This document shows positions 49,331-61,300 of a stretch of 64,000 bases of DNA, piece by piece (the first letter of the stretch is position 1; every line of letters begins with the position of its first letter). The stretch is from Albugo candida (lineage: Eukaryota > Oomycota > Peronosporomycetes > Albuginales > Albuginaceae). The translations under genes were made by a program, and so were the position numbers. A model generated the notes under the pieces. That model was not told the origin of the DNA. It saw only the letters and a list, made by a program, of their open reading frames with translations, and ran no database searches. The stretch is taken from assembly GCA_905220665.1 (NCBI GenBank), contig CAJNAR010000144.1, positions 1-64,000 of the forward strand. The letters are read 5' to 3'.

Positions 49331-50641
49331 TTAAGGCATGACTTTTATGTGCTTGCGACGCTTTGTATACACTTTCATTCGTGCAAAGAAGAATTTGAGA
49401 TGACCTAAGGCGGATACCGATCGATAATCCTTCAACACATGAGGTTCCTAAATTGACATATTGCTGAAGTGTCCCACTTACTAGTTTATGAAGATATAGC
49501 TCGGCAACTCAACTAAGGACTCGAATGAATCCTTTTCAATATTGTTACTAGTAATAAAACGATTCTCGTTTACACCAGCCGTGATGTTCAAATACCCTAC
49601 CACGCGAGTAAATCTTCTCTCCGTGGTATGCTTCTGCAAATAGTGTAAGAAATCTATGAGCTTACCGTAACCATCTAGATGATATCAACGCAACGTAACT
49701 TGACTGCGTTCGCCCACACCTTTTTGTCATTTTAGATCGCAATTTTTCAATTAGCTCATACAGATGCTAATTGTTAGTTGGCAGGTGATACTATTCCTAC
49801 TATCGACCTCCTAGTCAAAACAATCGCTTCTTTTCTCAAACAAATGTAAAATTGCGGCGTTGCTAGGAACAAATTTGCCTTATTTTAGGTACGTTTTAAG
49901 GGTCTCGGTCTAATTTAGCTACGTCATACAATAGGCTCTCCCTGGTGCGTCATTAAACAAATCTTATTCGCCACACGTCACAGCACAACTCTTCATAACG
50001 GATATCTTCCGTTACGTGATGGTTACACTGTATCATTCTAGAAATGTCGAGCGCATCCCCGTAAAGCCCCTTAGCGTACAATTTCACTACCAGCATTCAG
50101 CATTTGGAATAATATAATATCTGTGGATCTCCGCGGTGATTCTTCTCGGCCTAATGGATTGATTTTAGTATAAGTGGATACTCATCGAGCCAATTGAGCC
50201 TTGTCACATGAAGATACGGTGCACCGGTAAATGAAACTGACATTAGTGATAAGTGACTTAGTAGCTGCATCTGTAATCATGCTTGCTATTGCATCAACAT
50301 GATTGGAAGGGTTCTGTCTGAGCAAAAACTTACTGTATGCATATGGCACTGAGGAGAATAATGTGCATAATCAATCCCATACTCCGTTTCAGATCATTAT
50401 AGCTACTCTCGGGCAATTTGCTGCATATTGACAGATAATAAGATTGGATGTACGACGCATATACAATCAGAACGATCGCTTGAGCTCTCCTCAAGAAATC
50501 GTATATGACTTGATATAATACTTTGTTTATCTGCACGCAAAAGCACGTGAAAAAATCGCTGTGAATGAAGCCAGAACACAGAATTTCCGTGAAGTCTGAC
50601 GCGCTGATATATTGCGTCTGTGTTGGTACGCATGGTGGCAA
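49331..50641 (-). other. Possible multi-exon host gene or decayed gene, unresolved
   Basis: The minus strand carries a chain of short coding-like pieces in changing frames. MRTNTDAIYQRVRLHGNSVF begins at 50,633. A piece with KLYAKGLYGDALDISRMIQ lies near 50,060, one with HLYELIEKLRSKM near 49,750, one with LIDFLHYLQKHTTERRFTRV near 49,650, and one with DYRSVSALGHLKFFFARMK near 49,420. GTAAGT at about 49,479 (minus) is a good splice donor. Composition is helical and charged, unlike the mobile elements around it. The start would lie about 110 bp from the divergent glucosidase II beta gene. I cannot name a family or resolve the exons. Confidence 0.3.
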
Positions 50642-50747
50642 AGCGTCATCCGAGGAGCTGAATTACCGTACGGTGCAATTTGAAACAGATCGTGCGATTT
50701 GTCAGAATGACGACTTCTGATTGGTGGACTTTTTATAAATCCCCATA
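50642..50747. promoter_or_regulatory. Upstream region of the glucosidase II beta gene
   Basis: Only about 106 bp separate the gene's ATG from the possible divergent frame on the minus strand, so a compact shared promoter would have to lie here. No specific element could be identified with confidence. Confidence 0.3.
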
Positions 50748-52274
50748 ATGCTCCACCTCGCTCGTCTCACATTTATCAGGCTAATTCTGTGTCTACCGAT
50801 CTTCAAAGCAACAAAGTTGTCGCTCCAAGTACGTGGTTTTGAGCCAGATCTTTTGATACAATTCGAACAAGGAGAAGTGGTCATACTATATTCGACTAAT
50901 CGATAAGTGAAGCTACTGATTTTTTGATATTATAGTTCGTTTGCGATCAGGGGGTACGCAGATTAGAGCACACACGTGTCAACGATGATTACTGTGACTG
51001 CGAAGATGGAAGTGATGAACCAGGAACGTCTGCTTGTTCGCATACCGCGGCAACGTTCTATTGTGGGAACGCAGGATATATTCCCCAGCTTATTTCGACC
51101 TCGCTGGTTAACGATAACGTGTGCGGTACGTCCTGACCTAGTAGCCTATTCATATCTACTGTATTTTTCACGTTGTCAAAAAATTGACACCCAAGATTGC
51201 TGCGACGGATCCGATGAAGCGTTGCTCAAATGTTCGAATGAGTGCGGTCGCTATATGGAAGAGTTTCAAACGATGAAAAGTAAAGCTTACGGAATATATG
51301 ACGCAGGTGCAAAGGCGAGAAATGAGATTGTGAATCAAGGAGTCTCAAAAAGAAATGCTGATGAGAAAGAAAAAGAGACTCTGGAGGATCAACGAGCTTC
51401 TTTTTTAGTCCTTGTGGATCAGCTTAATAATCGTAAGCTACTTGAAGAAGAACTACAAGAAAAAGAGCGAGCTGAAAAGGTTGAAGGCAGTCAGCAAGAC
51501 GTCATCGCCAAGCTTGGATTGCTAGAACTTGACGCAGAGAAGCTTGCTGTATTGTTGGTTGAGTTACTCACTTTGAAAATTAGCAACGAGGCGAATCATG
51601 AGCAGCTCATTTTAGAAAAGATACGAGACCAGAGAAACTTACTGGGGCTAACAGATATTCCTCTGCAACAAAAATTAGGAAAACATGAAGATACGGAAAC
51701 GTCTCCCAAGTCAGAGAATCCTGGGAGGACTGGGACGGACTCGGAGGAGGTCGTGGATAGTCCGTTCGAGAAGCTTCTAAATCAAATAAAGTCTTCACAC
51801 GCATTTGTAAGGGAAGAAACAAAATTAGCGCAAGAGAAACATCAGGCCGCACTCGATGAGCTGAAGCAATTGGAGGAAAGAATTTACATTCTCGAGCAGT
51901 CACTTAATGCGAACTATGGACCCCAAAGCGTTTTGTACTCTCTGCGTGACTACTGTATAGAAGCATCTCCGAGCCATTACAATTACAAGATTTGCTTGTT
52001 TGGTCAAGCCTATCAGAACTCTGTATCATTAGGTGTAATGGACTCCGTCAATGTCGAAGACGACACATTGATGCAATTAAGTTTCACAAATGGCGAGCAT
52101 TGCTGGAACGGCCCACAAAGATCTATAGTCGTCACTTTAGAGTGCAATCCTACTATGGAATTACTTGAAGTAGAAGAGCCGTCGGTGTGTGTGTACAAAG
52201 CAAAGCTAAAGTCGTCCATCGCGTGTGATGCATATCATCTTCAGCGCCTTAAACGACACTTTCAGGAGATATAG
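50748..52274 (+). CDS. Glucosidase II beta subunit (PRKCSH/GTB1 family), three exons, 465 aa
   Basis: Exons are 50,748-50,876, 50,936-51,125 and 51,196-52,274. The introns are 59 bp (GTGG…ATAG) and 70 bp (GTAC…AAAG-type, ending CAAG). Joining them restores the family's paired LDLa-like motifs: NDDYCDCEDGSDEPGT (residues 59-74) and VNDNVCDCCDGSDEA (101-115), the second spanning intron 2. A hydrophobic leader (residues 1-20) precedes the family's RG-x-x-P motif. A long coiled-coil follows (about 125-340). The C-terminal MRH lectin domain has six cysteines (360, 373, 409, 423, 438, 450) and the sugar-binding residues R415, E434 and Y440. The protein would partner the catalytic alpha subunit in the ER and aid N-glycan glucose trimming. 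The C-terminus QEI lacks an HDEL-type signal. It is the only clear host gene here. Confidence 0.93.
50877..50935 (+). other. Intron 1 of glucosidase II beta
   Basis: 59 bp, GT…AG, phase 0. It is inferred because the upstream Met frame (43 codons ending FEQGE) stops soon after, while the downstream frame FVCDQG matches the family. The branch-point-like CTGAT lies about 18 bases before the acceptor. Confidence 0.75.
51126..51195 (+). other. Intron 2 of glucosidase II beta
   Basis: 70 bp, GTACG…CCAAG, phase 1, splitting the Asp codon of the motif VCDCCDGSDE. Without removal the second LDLa-like motif is broken, so the splice is well supported. Confidence 0.92.
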
Positions 52275-52418
52275 AATTACACGTGTCTTCCGATGAAAAT
52301 GTTGTGAGTGTTTTTCTTTCTCGACAGAGCAGTTCTGTTTAAAAGCGCTAATTATCTTCGCGGGGTCTATCTATTATAGCTAAAGACTTTCGTAAGAATA
52401 ATATGCTATTACTTAGAG

Positions 52419-53384
52419 GGGAATCCTTATTCAGCACTCACCTTTTCTATAATCAGCACTCAGCCTCCATAAATTAATAGATTGATGCCCTCTGATTAGT
52501 TAAAATAAGTATGACAGATTAAAAAAAATTAAATTACGGGAATCGTAATTTAGCCCCCGCCCTCCATAAATTAATGGCAATTGTAGCCTCTGATTGGTCT
52601 GAATAGATGCAACGGAATAAATAAAAAATATATAAATCACAGTATTGTCTCCTTCAACTTCAATTTACCTTTAGGGTTGACGGCATCTACAATGGGCTAT
52701 GCTTGAGGCCATGCTTTTCGTCATCAAGTAGTACCACTGTATGATTTTGATCAGCATTGGTGGTTGGTACAGCCGATGCCAGTTCATAACGAGGGTGTGA
52801 CCATGCCAATTGGATTGAAACAGGATTAAAGAGGATAAAATGACGAGTATGAGAATGCTCCCAATCATTGTAAGCGTATTCTGCTAGGCTATGTCTTGGC
52901 AGTCACAGATACAGAAACTTGCGATCCTGTGCAAGTTCGCACGCGTGGTAGGCCATCGAGCTCAACGCAGCAACTTCCTTCGAAGGTTGAGTATGTTAGC
53001 GCTGCTTTGGATGCTCCTGTGCATCGCCGAAGACGGCGAAAATGCCAGAATACAGGTCAAAATGCCAGAACCTGCCGTCAAGAAGCAACAGCAGCATCAG
53101 CAACACTTAGATTTGGATACAGACTTGAATTAAGTAGTACAGAATTTGCAGAAACCGATGTTTTTTTTTATTTTATTGTTTTCATTTCGTTGCATTTATT
53201 CAGACCAATCAGAGGCCACGGTTTTCAATAATTTATGAAGGGTGGGGGCTGATTAACGATTCCCGTAATTTATTTTTATCTATTCTCTTATATTTGTTTA
53301 AACCAACCGGAGGCCACAATTGCCATCAATTTATGGAGGCTGAGTGCTGATTACAGGAAAGGTGAGTGCTGAAAAACGCTTCCC
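52419..53384. mobile_element. Non-autonomous Mutator-like element, 966 bp
   Basis: Long terminal inverted repeats (about 190 bp, roughly 52,419-52,610 and 53,195-53,384) begin GGGAA and share blocks such as TCAGCACTCACC and AATCAGCACTCAGCCTCCAT. A 9-bp direct repeat TACTTAGAG flanks them (52,410-52,418 and 53,385-53,393). The interior holds a plus-strand remnant like a MULE C-terminus: TRGRPSS, then KCQNTGQNARTCRQ, a degenerate zinc knuckle (about 52,945-53,085). It therefore looks like a deletion derivative of an autonomous MULE that differs from the intact one. It lies 145 bp downstream of the glucosidase gene. Confidence 0.87.
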
Positions 53385-53393
53385 TACTTAGAG

Positions 53394-55355
53394 ATGCCAG
53401 ATGTTTCAGCTTTTATCGGTATGGGCAAGTGAGTGATTAAGTTGTACGGATACTATTAAACTTTCAGATCTCATCAAAAGCCAGACAAACTCACTCTACT
53501 TGACCAGATTATCAGAAATATATCCCCCTTACTAAATTGGTGCTCAAGAAAGAATCATAATTCGACCGACTGCATCAAGAACATTGACAACGATAAGTCG
53601 TTCAGTCTTGTCTGAAGTAGACCAAAATGTTTACCTGTACAACGATACTAGCAAGGTGCACAAGTGTAACAATGTTTCCGAGATAGCTCGCAACTCAATC
53701 AATTGTACCAATGTCTTTTAATGAAGACACAACATCTCGATCCAATATCACTGAACTTGAATATATTGAAATAGCGCCCAGCTATGACTACAATCATCGT
53801 GTCTTGATCAGCAATACTTTCTTATATATATTGAGAATAAGTTCTTTATATTTTAGAAGTGTCCCGTTCTTTTCTATTCTCCGTCTAAAAGGTATAACTA
53901 TGTTCTTTGAGAAAACTCCCATGACTCGATCTCATGTGTATTACGCTTTTCTTGATTGTATGGTTTATGTATGTGTTTAGATTATACAAGCTTGAGCAAA
54001 GGCAGACGCACTCATTTTAGGATATTATACAGCTTTAGGATATCCGCTGCTGCAGTTTCTAACACTCCTTGTTATCTTAAGTACTGCTTGAATTTCTCAA
54101 AAGCATTTCCTGCAATTTTCTGTGGTAGTATAAAGGTCGTCTTCGTGCGCTGATAGTTTGCTAATGCTGGCTGCAATGAAACGTAAAGTAACGAATTCGT
54201 ACCTCTCCTTGTCCAACAATTTCACTAAACGATGGGAAAGAAAAAAAGTGATGGAAGTTGTGAACGTGGTAGATGAAGTATCATTTCAACACCCTTGGGA
54301 TATTGCGTATGTTTCTCGGAAAAAATATAAGGCACCCAGCTACAAAAGAAATCAGGGGACAACCACAATGCATTTTGGAGGGTTTTGTGCCTCTCTTGAT
54401 TGACCACAAACCTTGCAATGTCTTACATGCAGCTACTGGAGGAATTACTTTATTAACTTGAAAAGCAAATTTACGGGAGCCGCTGCGCTCAGCTCAAAAG
54501 CTCGACTGTGTGCTAAAAAAGCTTCAATACTTCAACTTTGGATCAATAGAAAAGTGTTTGGCTCGTCAGACTCAAGGGAAAGTGAACTTAACTCAATTGG
54601 TCTCTAAGCTATACAGAGAGCCCATACTTAGCTAAGTCTCTGCCTTTGGCACTTGAATTGGAAAAGAATAATATGATATTGAACGCATCTAGCTTGTTCG
54701 AACCACAAGCATTCTATCCTTCAATCAACCCGAGCAGTGAAGCAAGTCAGCACTAGAATGACGATTACATTCAAGAAGCGGATCATTCGGCGAGATCTCG
54801 GCGATGTGTGAAAGAAGCGCTACTTACTAATGTTCTTCGCTGCATAAAGCTTGGGGAAGCTATGCGCTTTTCTACGCCGGCTCGAATATAATAACTATGA
54901 TTATGATTAGCGTGTCCGGTACTCTTCTTGACCGCTCTAAGTGATAATACGCACGAAGGATAGTGAAGAAGATTGCAAAATTGAGATGATGGACTTTCGT
55001 TCGCGGGCATATACTAATCTGAGCTTGATTATCACATTTGGCCAACAAGCCGAACAAGAGGGACGTCGTGGTACTTTGGACGCGATTCCTTGTATCGTGT
55101 GTGTAAGACAAAAGAAAATCTGTGATCCATCTCGCCTACCTACTTTTTCGACGTTCTTACCGCTAGGACACGAACATAGAAAGCATGGAACGCGGTGGCA
55201 CTCACAATTTATAACTGCATGGATAACACTCTAACGTATACTTGACAATAGGATCTATAAGATCGTAACAGATGTAGCAAAGGTGACATACTTTGCGCAG
55301 TAAATTTTTTCGATGCTGGTACTTTCGAACATCCATAACGAGTTCGCATACTTCG
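53394..55355. other. Unassigned stretch between the MULE derivative and LINE copy 2
   Basis: No recognised gene. Small frames at 54,158-54,403 (+, charged), 54,413-54,607 (+) and 54,941-55,234 (+) show no family resemblance and overlap minus-strand frames. It could hold fragments of old genes. Confidence 0.4.
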
Positions 55356-55664
55356 ATTAGACTAACTGACTTCTTTAGCTGCCTAGGCTATCTTAAATAA
55401 CAAATATACATGCAGTGCACACCACCTACAACCTGTAATTTTTTAGGCCTTAGTAAATTCACTACTCTTCACGCATAAATCATCGCATAACAAAAACAGA
55501 GATTTTCTATGATAGATACAGTCTAGAGCTTCAAAACAAAGGCTTGGTTTTCAAATTGGATGATTTTTGAATAATTTATAAGGCTCTAAAAGTTGCCTTG
55601 TTTCTCTAGATGTAAGTAGTATTTCCTATCAAAGCGTAAACTTAGGCCGCCATCAGTGGGCAAA

Positions 55665-55684
55665 TTAGGGTTTAGGGTTTAGGG
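55665..55684. repeat. Short interstitial telomere-like repeat
   Basis: TTAGGGTTTAGGGTTTAGGG, i.e. nearly three TTTAGGG units, followed by one extra G. It lies inside the DDE-3 3' untranslated part, so it travelled with or arose in that element. Confidence 0.7.
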
Positions 55685-55746
55685 GTTTGAGTACAAGTGT
55701 AATTTATTATCTTTATATTATACTTACAGCTTCATACAGTAGCTAC

Positions 55747-57671
55747 TCAAGCATTGCTGTCTGTGTATACTGAGTCTGGAAATCTTCGATGTGATCGGTA
55801 CTTTTTCATAGCATATTCCGCGGCTTTTTCGGTTAGATCTTTCCGGTACACATCAATAAAAAGGAAGCACTTTCTAGCATGGTGACGGATTGTTGCAAGC
55901 GAAACTGAGGAAAGTGCTTTCGGAACTATCGCGACCAATCCTTCCCATGTTTAATCGCAATTTTTCCTTGCGTATCGTTTTGCTTCCCCCGAAAAGTTTT
56001 CTACAAAATTAGATTCGCAATGAAATTTGGGGTAAAATATGATGATATGGCCCACCGCGGTGACTGTCTCTTCCAAAAAACATTTTTGAGCTTTACAGTC
56101 TGGCTGGTTCTTAATAACACTGCAGCCGCAGCACCCACCTGTGTCACCACATTTACCCCGGCACTCCAGGCGAAGGTTTGTCGTCCAGAGATTGCGTTCC
56201 TACAGCACGATATTTATGCCCTTTGGTTTTCCGGCGAGAGGATGATCTGCGGGGAAAACCATGGATTGCGATGTCCCATCTCCAAACATTCCATTCCGCA
56301 TCACCAGTTGCTTTCCTTCCGGTCCAAGATTTATCCGTTGAGATACGAGAGCATCTTCAGCAAATGCTGCGTGGCTAGTCGCATTGTCGGCAGCGAAGAG
56401 ATATTTTGCATTGGGAAACTGCGCATCGAAAGTGGGAATCGCAGCATCTCGGAGTTGCATATGAAAGTCTTCCGCAGTCCACCAACCATCATAGTTCTTG
56501 CCGGGATATGTGATTATACAGGCCTCTTCCGGAAGATTGCTGTGTTGAAGCTTCTTTTCTTTGCCCAAAGCTAGTCGACCTCCTTGAATAAGGAAGAAAA
56601 TGTTAACTCTTGATCACAGTAAAGAGTGAAAAACTCTAAAATAATAGGCTTACCAAGGAATTCGCTGACATGTCTCGATCCTCCAGCCCCTTCTTTCGCA
56701 GTGGCTGTTCGCCATCAGGAAGCCATAGCTTCTTCTGGACATCATGGGCGGCAAATGTGCTTTCATCATGCGTCACTAGGATGATGGCATCTCTGGCAGG
56801 CCAAATCTCCGATTTCATTTCCGGCCCAACAAATTTCGGCATAAATGGCTCATAGATTCTCATTCGTTCCAAAAACTTAGTACGATATGCCACGACATCT
56901 GCTCGTTTATGGCCATCAACGTACATGCCTTTCTTCATCTCTGAATAGCGTAGGCCAAGTAACTTCATTCAGAGGGTCACAGTGATTGGGTGGATAGATG
57001 CGGTGGGATCAATGTTTGGAAGTATTTGCTCGTTGACATGCTTGGTAACATCCGTTGGTACTATGCAGAATTTATTGTTTCGAAGGTAAAGCTGCACAAC
57101 TGCAATGACATCTTCATCCTCTAATAAACTGATTTTTTAACATGCTTTCCCTGCTTGCGCTCTAGAATAAAACCAGTTTGAAGATTTAAACGTGCCCAGC
57201 CACGAAGCATCTCGGCAAAGCAATGCCCTTTTCCATTCGCCGCCGCAATTATTTGCGAGGCCGCAACTCTCTATTTTGCAGTCACGATAGACCGTTACTA
57301 AATAAAATAAGATTGCGCTAGAGATTGTGCAAATGAATTAACTATACCTCACTGCTGCATAGTATAAGCCTGAAGTATTCTGCAACAGAGGCAAGACGCA
57401 GCCGCATACTTTCCTCCTATGATTCATTTTGTTCTTCTAGTTTCACAAGCGCTCTTTGAAGATTGTTGTAAGAATAAAGAGGTCTTTCATCTATCGAGTC
57501 CTCGCTTTCCGAGTCTATAGTCTGACGCTGTGTGTCTTTCTCCTTGAAGTATGTCTCTAGCTTTCTTGAACCAATAGATGCATCTTCCTGCGCTGCTCTT
57601 TTGCGCCTCTTCGTTCTGTCGGAATCTCCAAGGTACCGAAAAGGCCGTTTACAAGCAGACTCAATACTCAC
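55747..57671 (-). pseudogene. DDE-3 transposase, broken but with the catalytic triad retained
   Basis: N-terminal pieces (RPFRYLGDSDRTKRRKR, about 57,640) are followed by a helical segment (MKLLGLRYSEMKKGMYVDGH) and VTHDESTFAAHD (first Asp, about 56,765). LFAADNATSHAAF (second Asp, about 56,390) and FHCESNFVENFSGEAKR (Glu, about 56,005) complete the triad. The tail DVYRKDLTEKAAEYAMKKYR ends at about 55,770. Frame breaks near 56,200, 56,600 and 57,100 stop it being one protein. It is the best-preserved catalytic site of the three family copies here. Confidence 0.87.
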
Positions 57672-58339
57672 AATAATGGTGTCCGTTTGCTCTTTCTCAA
57701 AATCCTCGACTTCAACTTCTAAATCCGCCTTTATATCTCCTATTTTCGATAGTTGAACTTAATATATTTCCCGGCTTTTTTCGTCTCATAAGCAGCCCGC
57801 ATAGCTTTCATGTGACGTTGCTGTTTTGATGTTGGAGGCATGCTGCTTAGATCAATGGGCTGGCAGCAAAAGGGATGTGTTTTATTGTCAAATGAGCAGG
57901 ACGGTTGGTATCAAGATTAAATGTGATTTGGTAAAAAGCTGTTGGAATGGTATTGGGAGGGTTGAATGTATGCCAATTATATTCGTTGACGGTTTATATT
58001 TCATGATTCTTCAATTTTGGCCGCAAAAAAAATAATAATTACAGATTATAGATGACTTGCACTATATAAAAAACGTTTCGTGAAAAACCTGTGAGAGATG
58101 ATAATATGTCTTCTCGTTAATAATCCCATATCGCAGTAGCCTCAGCCACCGTAATACGAGACTGTGTCCAGCTTGTAAATGCTGTAGAGTTGTAAAGTTG
58201 TAAAGCTGCAAAAAATCGTCCAAATTACCGGGTGTTGCAAATTGGTGGGCATCACACTAGCTTCGACGTAGCCATCCAACTGGGACTAGGATCTGAGTTG
58301 CACTTGCATTTGTATTTGTCTGTATCGTGCCCGCAGCAA

Positions 58340-61300
58340 TCATCTTCGACTTCTGAAAAATCCACCAAATGATCCTTGCATTGCGAGTTGATCAAGTACC
58401 TTTGCAAGCCGAATGCGTTCCTCTTGGTCGTAACACTGTAGTCGAAAGTACCGAACGTGCACACTAAATGTGGTGTAGATCACGGAAAGTGCAGGAACTG
58501 TCAGAGTTGCTGATCGCTGATCGAACAAGCGACGGTTCTGATCGGTCCAGACGAATTGTAGCATCACCGATTGCAATGCAAGCCATGAATCCGAAAGAAT
58601 TTGTTGAAATTTTTTCCAATCCGACCGTAGCGTTGGTACGATTGCACATGCAATATGCGGCCAACGGGGTCGGGATGAGAAAAACTGATCCCAACTAGGG
58701 AGTAACTCCCTCCGTGATTGGGCCGTGTGATCGCACTCTGAAAAGAGATGTTGATCGGATTCTACTGCCCCACACGAAGGCTGCGTGCACAATATTATGT
58801 CGGGCTGAATATTCTTTAAAAACCTGAAACGAGATCGAACTGGCAACATCCGAAAGGCTGGACGAAACTGTAAATCTTCAAAAATCGGTAATACACGTTT
58901 TCCAAGATGCCGTGATGTAGCCATAAAAGTTACGACTCGTTCCGAATCTAGTGCGTTCGATCTCTCCCGTGATGGTTAATGTGTCGACATGGATGACCAG
59001 ACGATTCGTGAGAGTTGACGGCGTGGAATGGATAGGAAATAATGTTTCCTCCCCTTGCATTGTACTCCCACATAGAACGATCTGCCACTTGTGGTTGGTG
59101 TAATGCAAGTGATGCGACCAATCGTCGAGTGGATACGCTGGAGTATCTGAGTGAATTCGTTGTAAAGTCGACTGAGCAACTTTTCTTCAGACATATACGA
59201 TGTTCTTAGTTCTTCGTCGTTGTAATATATGTCGACAAAATTTTCCTTGGCTGGCCATGTGTCACTTTCTCCAAAACAGTCTTGAAGACTTCGAACGTCG
59301 AACAGTGTAGCAAACGTTTTTCGAAATGTGCGATGTGGTTCATCCACCATGCCAAGATTGTACCAAACGTTTTGCGTACTCGTATTACGAGTAGCAGCTT
59401 CGTAATGTAACTTTTCGTCGCAGTGAAACCACATCGGTTGTTCCATGTAGTACTGACGGCTTTGTAAAACATGCAAATCTGAACTTTTAATACTCCAATC
59501 CATCTGATGCCACATTTTAAATGCGACCAAATGTTTCCACCATGACGATATGCTCTCCCATTGAACCAATTTCCCATGTCGATTTGGTGCGATGATGAAT
59601 TTATCCATCGGCTTTTGTGTTCCAAAGTAAGGTTGAACAAGTAGTAATAATTCCGTCGGAGCAGTTGTCCAATTCGCAGGAATGATTGTCGACGCATCGG
59701 ATGCGAACTGCTGAAGGAATTGAATACGTTGTAGCTTCAGTCGTCCCGCCAAAATAGAAACTTGTAGTCCACTATCCTTTCGGCGAAGGTATAAAAAACT
59801 TTTGCTGAGTAGGAGAACATTTTTAATATGTTTTGTGTTTCCGACCAAGCACAAATCGATTTAACATCGATTGCCACTGTCGAATAGTCACTGCTAGTAT
59901 GTCCACGTGCATCGTCTAATGCCACAAACGTGATAAATCATCGTCTGCGCAACCAGTAGTCGACCACGAACAGTTCTTGCTCGTCGAAACCATACACCAA
60001 ACCCATCGTAAAAACGCTTGTCGAGAGTTGAAATAACCATCGAGTGAGTTGGTTTCTGGCCAAACGGAATACCCAAATACTTGACCGAATCTTGCGGACC
60101 TACTATGGTCAAATTGGAAATACGTGAACACGGCATGGTCCGATTCAGCGAGAGCAAAGTGGAATTTCTCAAGTTGAGTTTCGCACCTGATCCATCGCAA
60201 TAGACTTGGACGAGTTCGAGTTGCGTCAAAACACCATTTGGTGTCTCTGAAAGCAATGTCGGAACGTCCGCAAAAAATAATCCAGTTGCGACAGTCGTGC
60301 CATTAATCCAAATTCCATGTTCTTCATGTTGTCGAAGCAAATTTCCGAAAGCTTCGATCGTCATCAGAAAAAGTAATGCTGAGAGAGGATCACCTTGTTT
60401 CACTCCACGTTGTGCTGAAATGGACGGTGTGATATTTTCATTAATCATCAACTGCGCCTTTGTGTTAGTGTACAAAAGACGAAACCAGTCGCTGAAGTTT
60501 CTTCAAACGCCCATTTTGACCAAACCGCGAAACATGTACGTCCAATTGACTCGATCATAAGCTTTATCAAAGTCGAGAAAAGTCGCATAAGCTTCCTCCT
60601 CACGATGAGTGACCAAGTCTTGTATGTCGGTCAGATGTCGAATATGGTGATGCATCGACCTTCCGCGCACAAATGCTTTTTGATCTTGATGGATCAATTT
60701 TGGCAAAAAACGTTGCAATCGATACGCCAACACTTTTGAAAGTACTTTCACATCGACGCAAAGTAGTGCGATCGGTCGATAGTTGCCAGGATCACCTCGT
60801 GATCTTTTTTTGTATAAAAGTGTGATTGCCGAGTGACGTTGTGATCGAAGTAAAATTCCTCTTTCCAGCTGATATTCGAACACGATCTTCAGACACTCGC
60901 CAAACGTTTCCGGATCAAGCTGATAAAATGCAGCTGGTAGTCCATCCATACCTGGAGAAGAACTACTCCGCATGTGCTTGATCGCTTCCGCCATCTCGGT
61001 CGTACTTAACCGAGTGGAGAGACGGTCTTGCTCTGCTGAGGCAAGTGAAACTTGAATCGAATCGAGTAACTTTTTTTGCTTTCTTTCACTTGGAACATTT
61101 GAGTCGGTCTCTGAGCTATAAACAGAGCCCATGACACCACCCCAATGATCTCTGAATTCGTCAATAATCTCCCTCGGGTTCGATGTCACGGTACCACATT
61201 TTTTTGTAACATTTTCGATCGGCACGCGACGACAAGAACTATCAGGAGGGCGAAAAAAATGCTTGGAAGAGTTCTCCATATGCTTCACGTGATGGTCGAA

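Larger units (their letters stand above)
55413..58064 (-). mobile_element. DDE-3: third TA-inserting DDE transposon, inside the LINE 3' UTR
   Basis: The right end is GACTTGCACTA (to 58,064) followed by TA, with the family's subterminal GCGGCCAAAAT nearby. The left end begins CAGTGCACACC at 55,413, preceded by TG where TA is expected. The boundaries are fixed by the empty site: LINE copy 1 reads straight through TATATGTATATATG at the corresponding position, while copy 2 reads TTTTTTATA, then DDE-3, then TGTATATTTG. Length is 2,652 bp. Confidence 0.87.

Noticed and set aside
55356..55401. A separate short inverted repeat shared with 37,564-37,609
   Set aside because: It is explained as the LINE 3' UTR in both copies once DDE-3 is removed.
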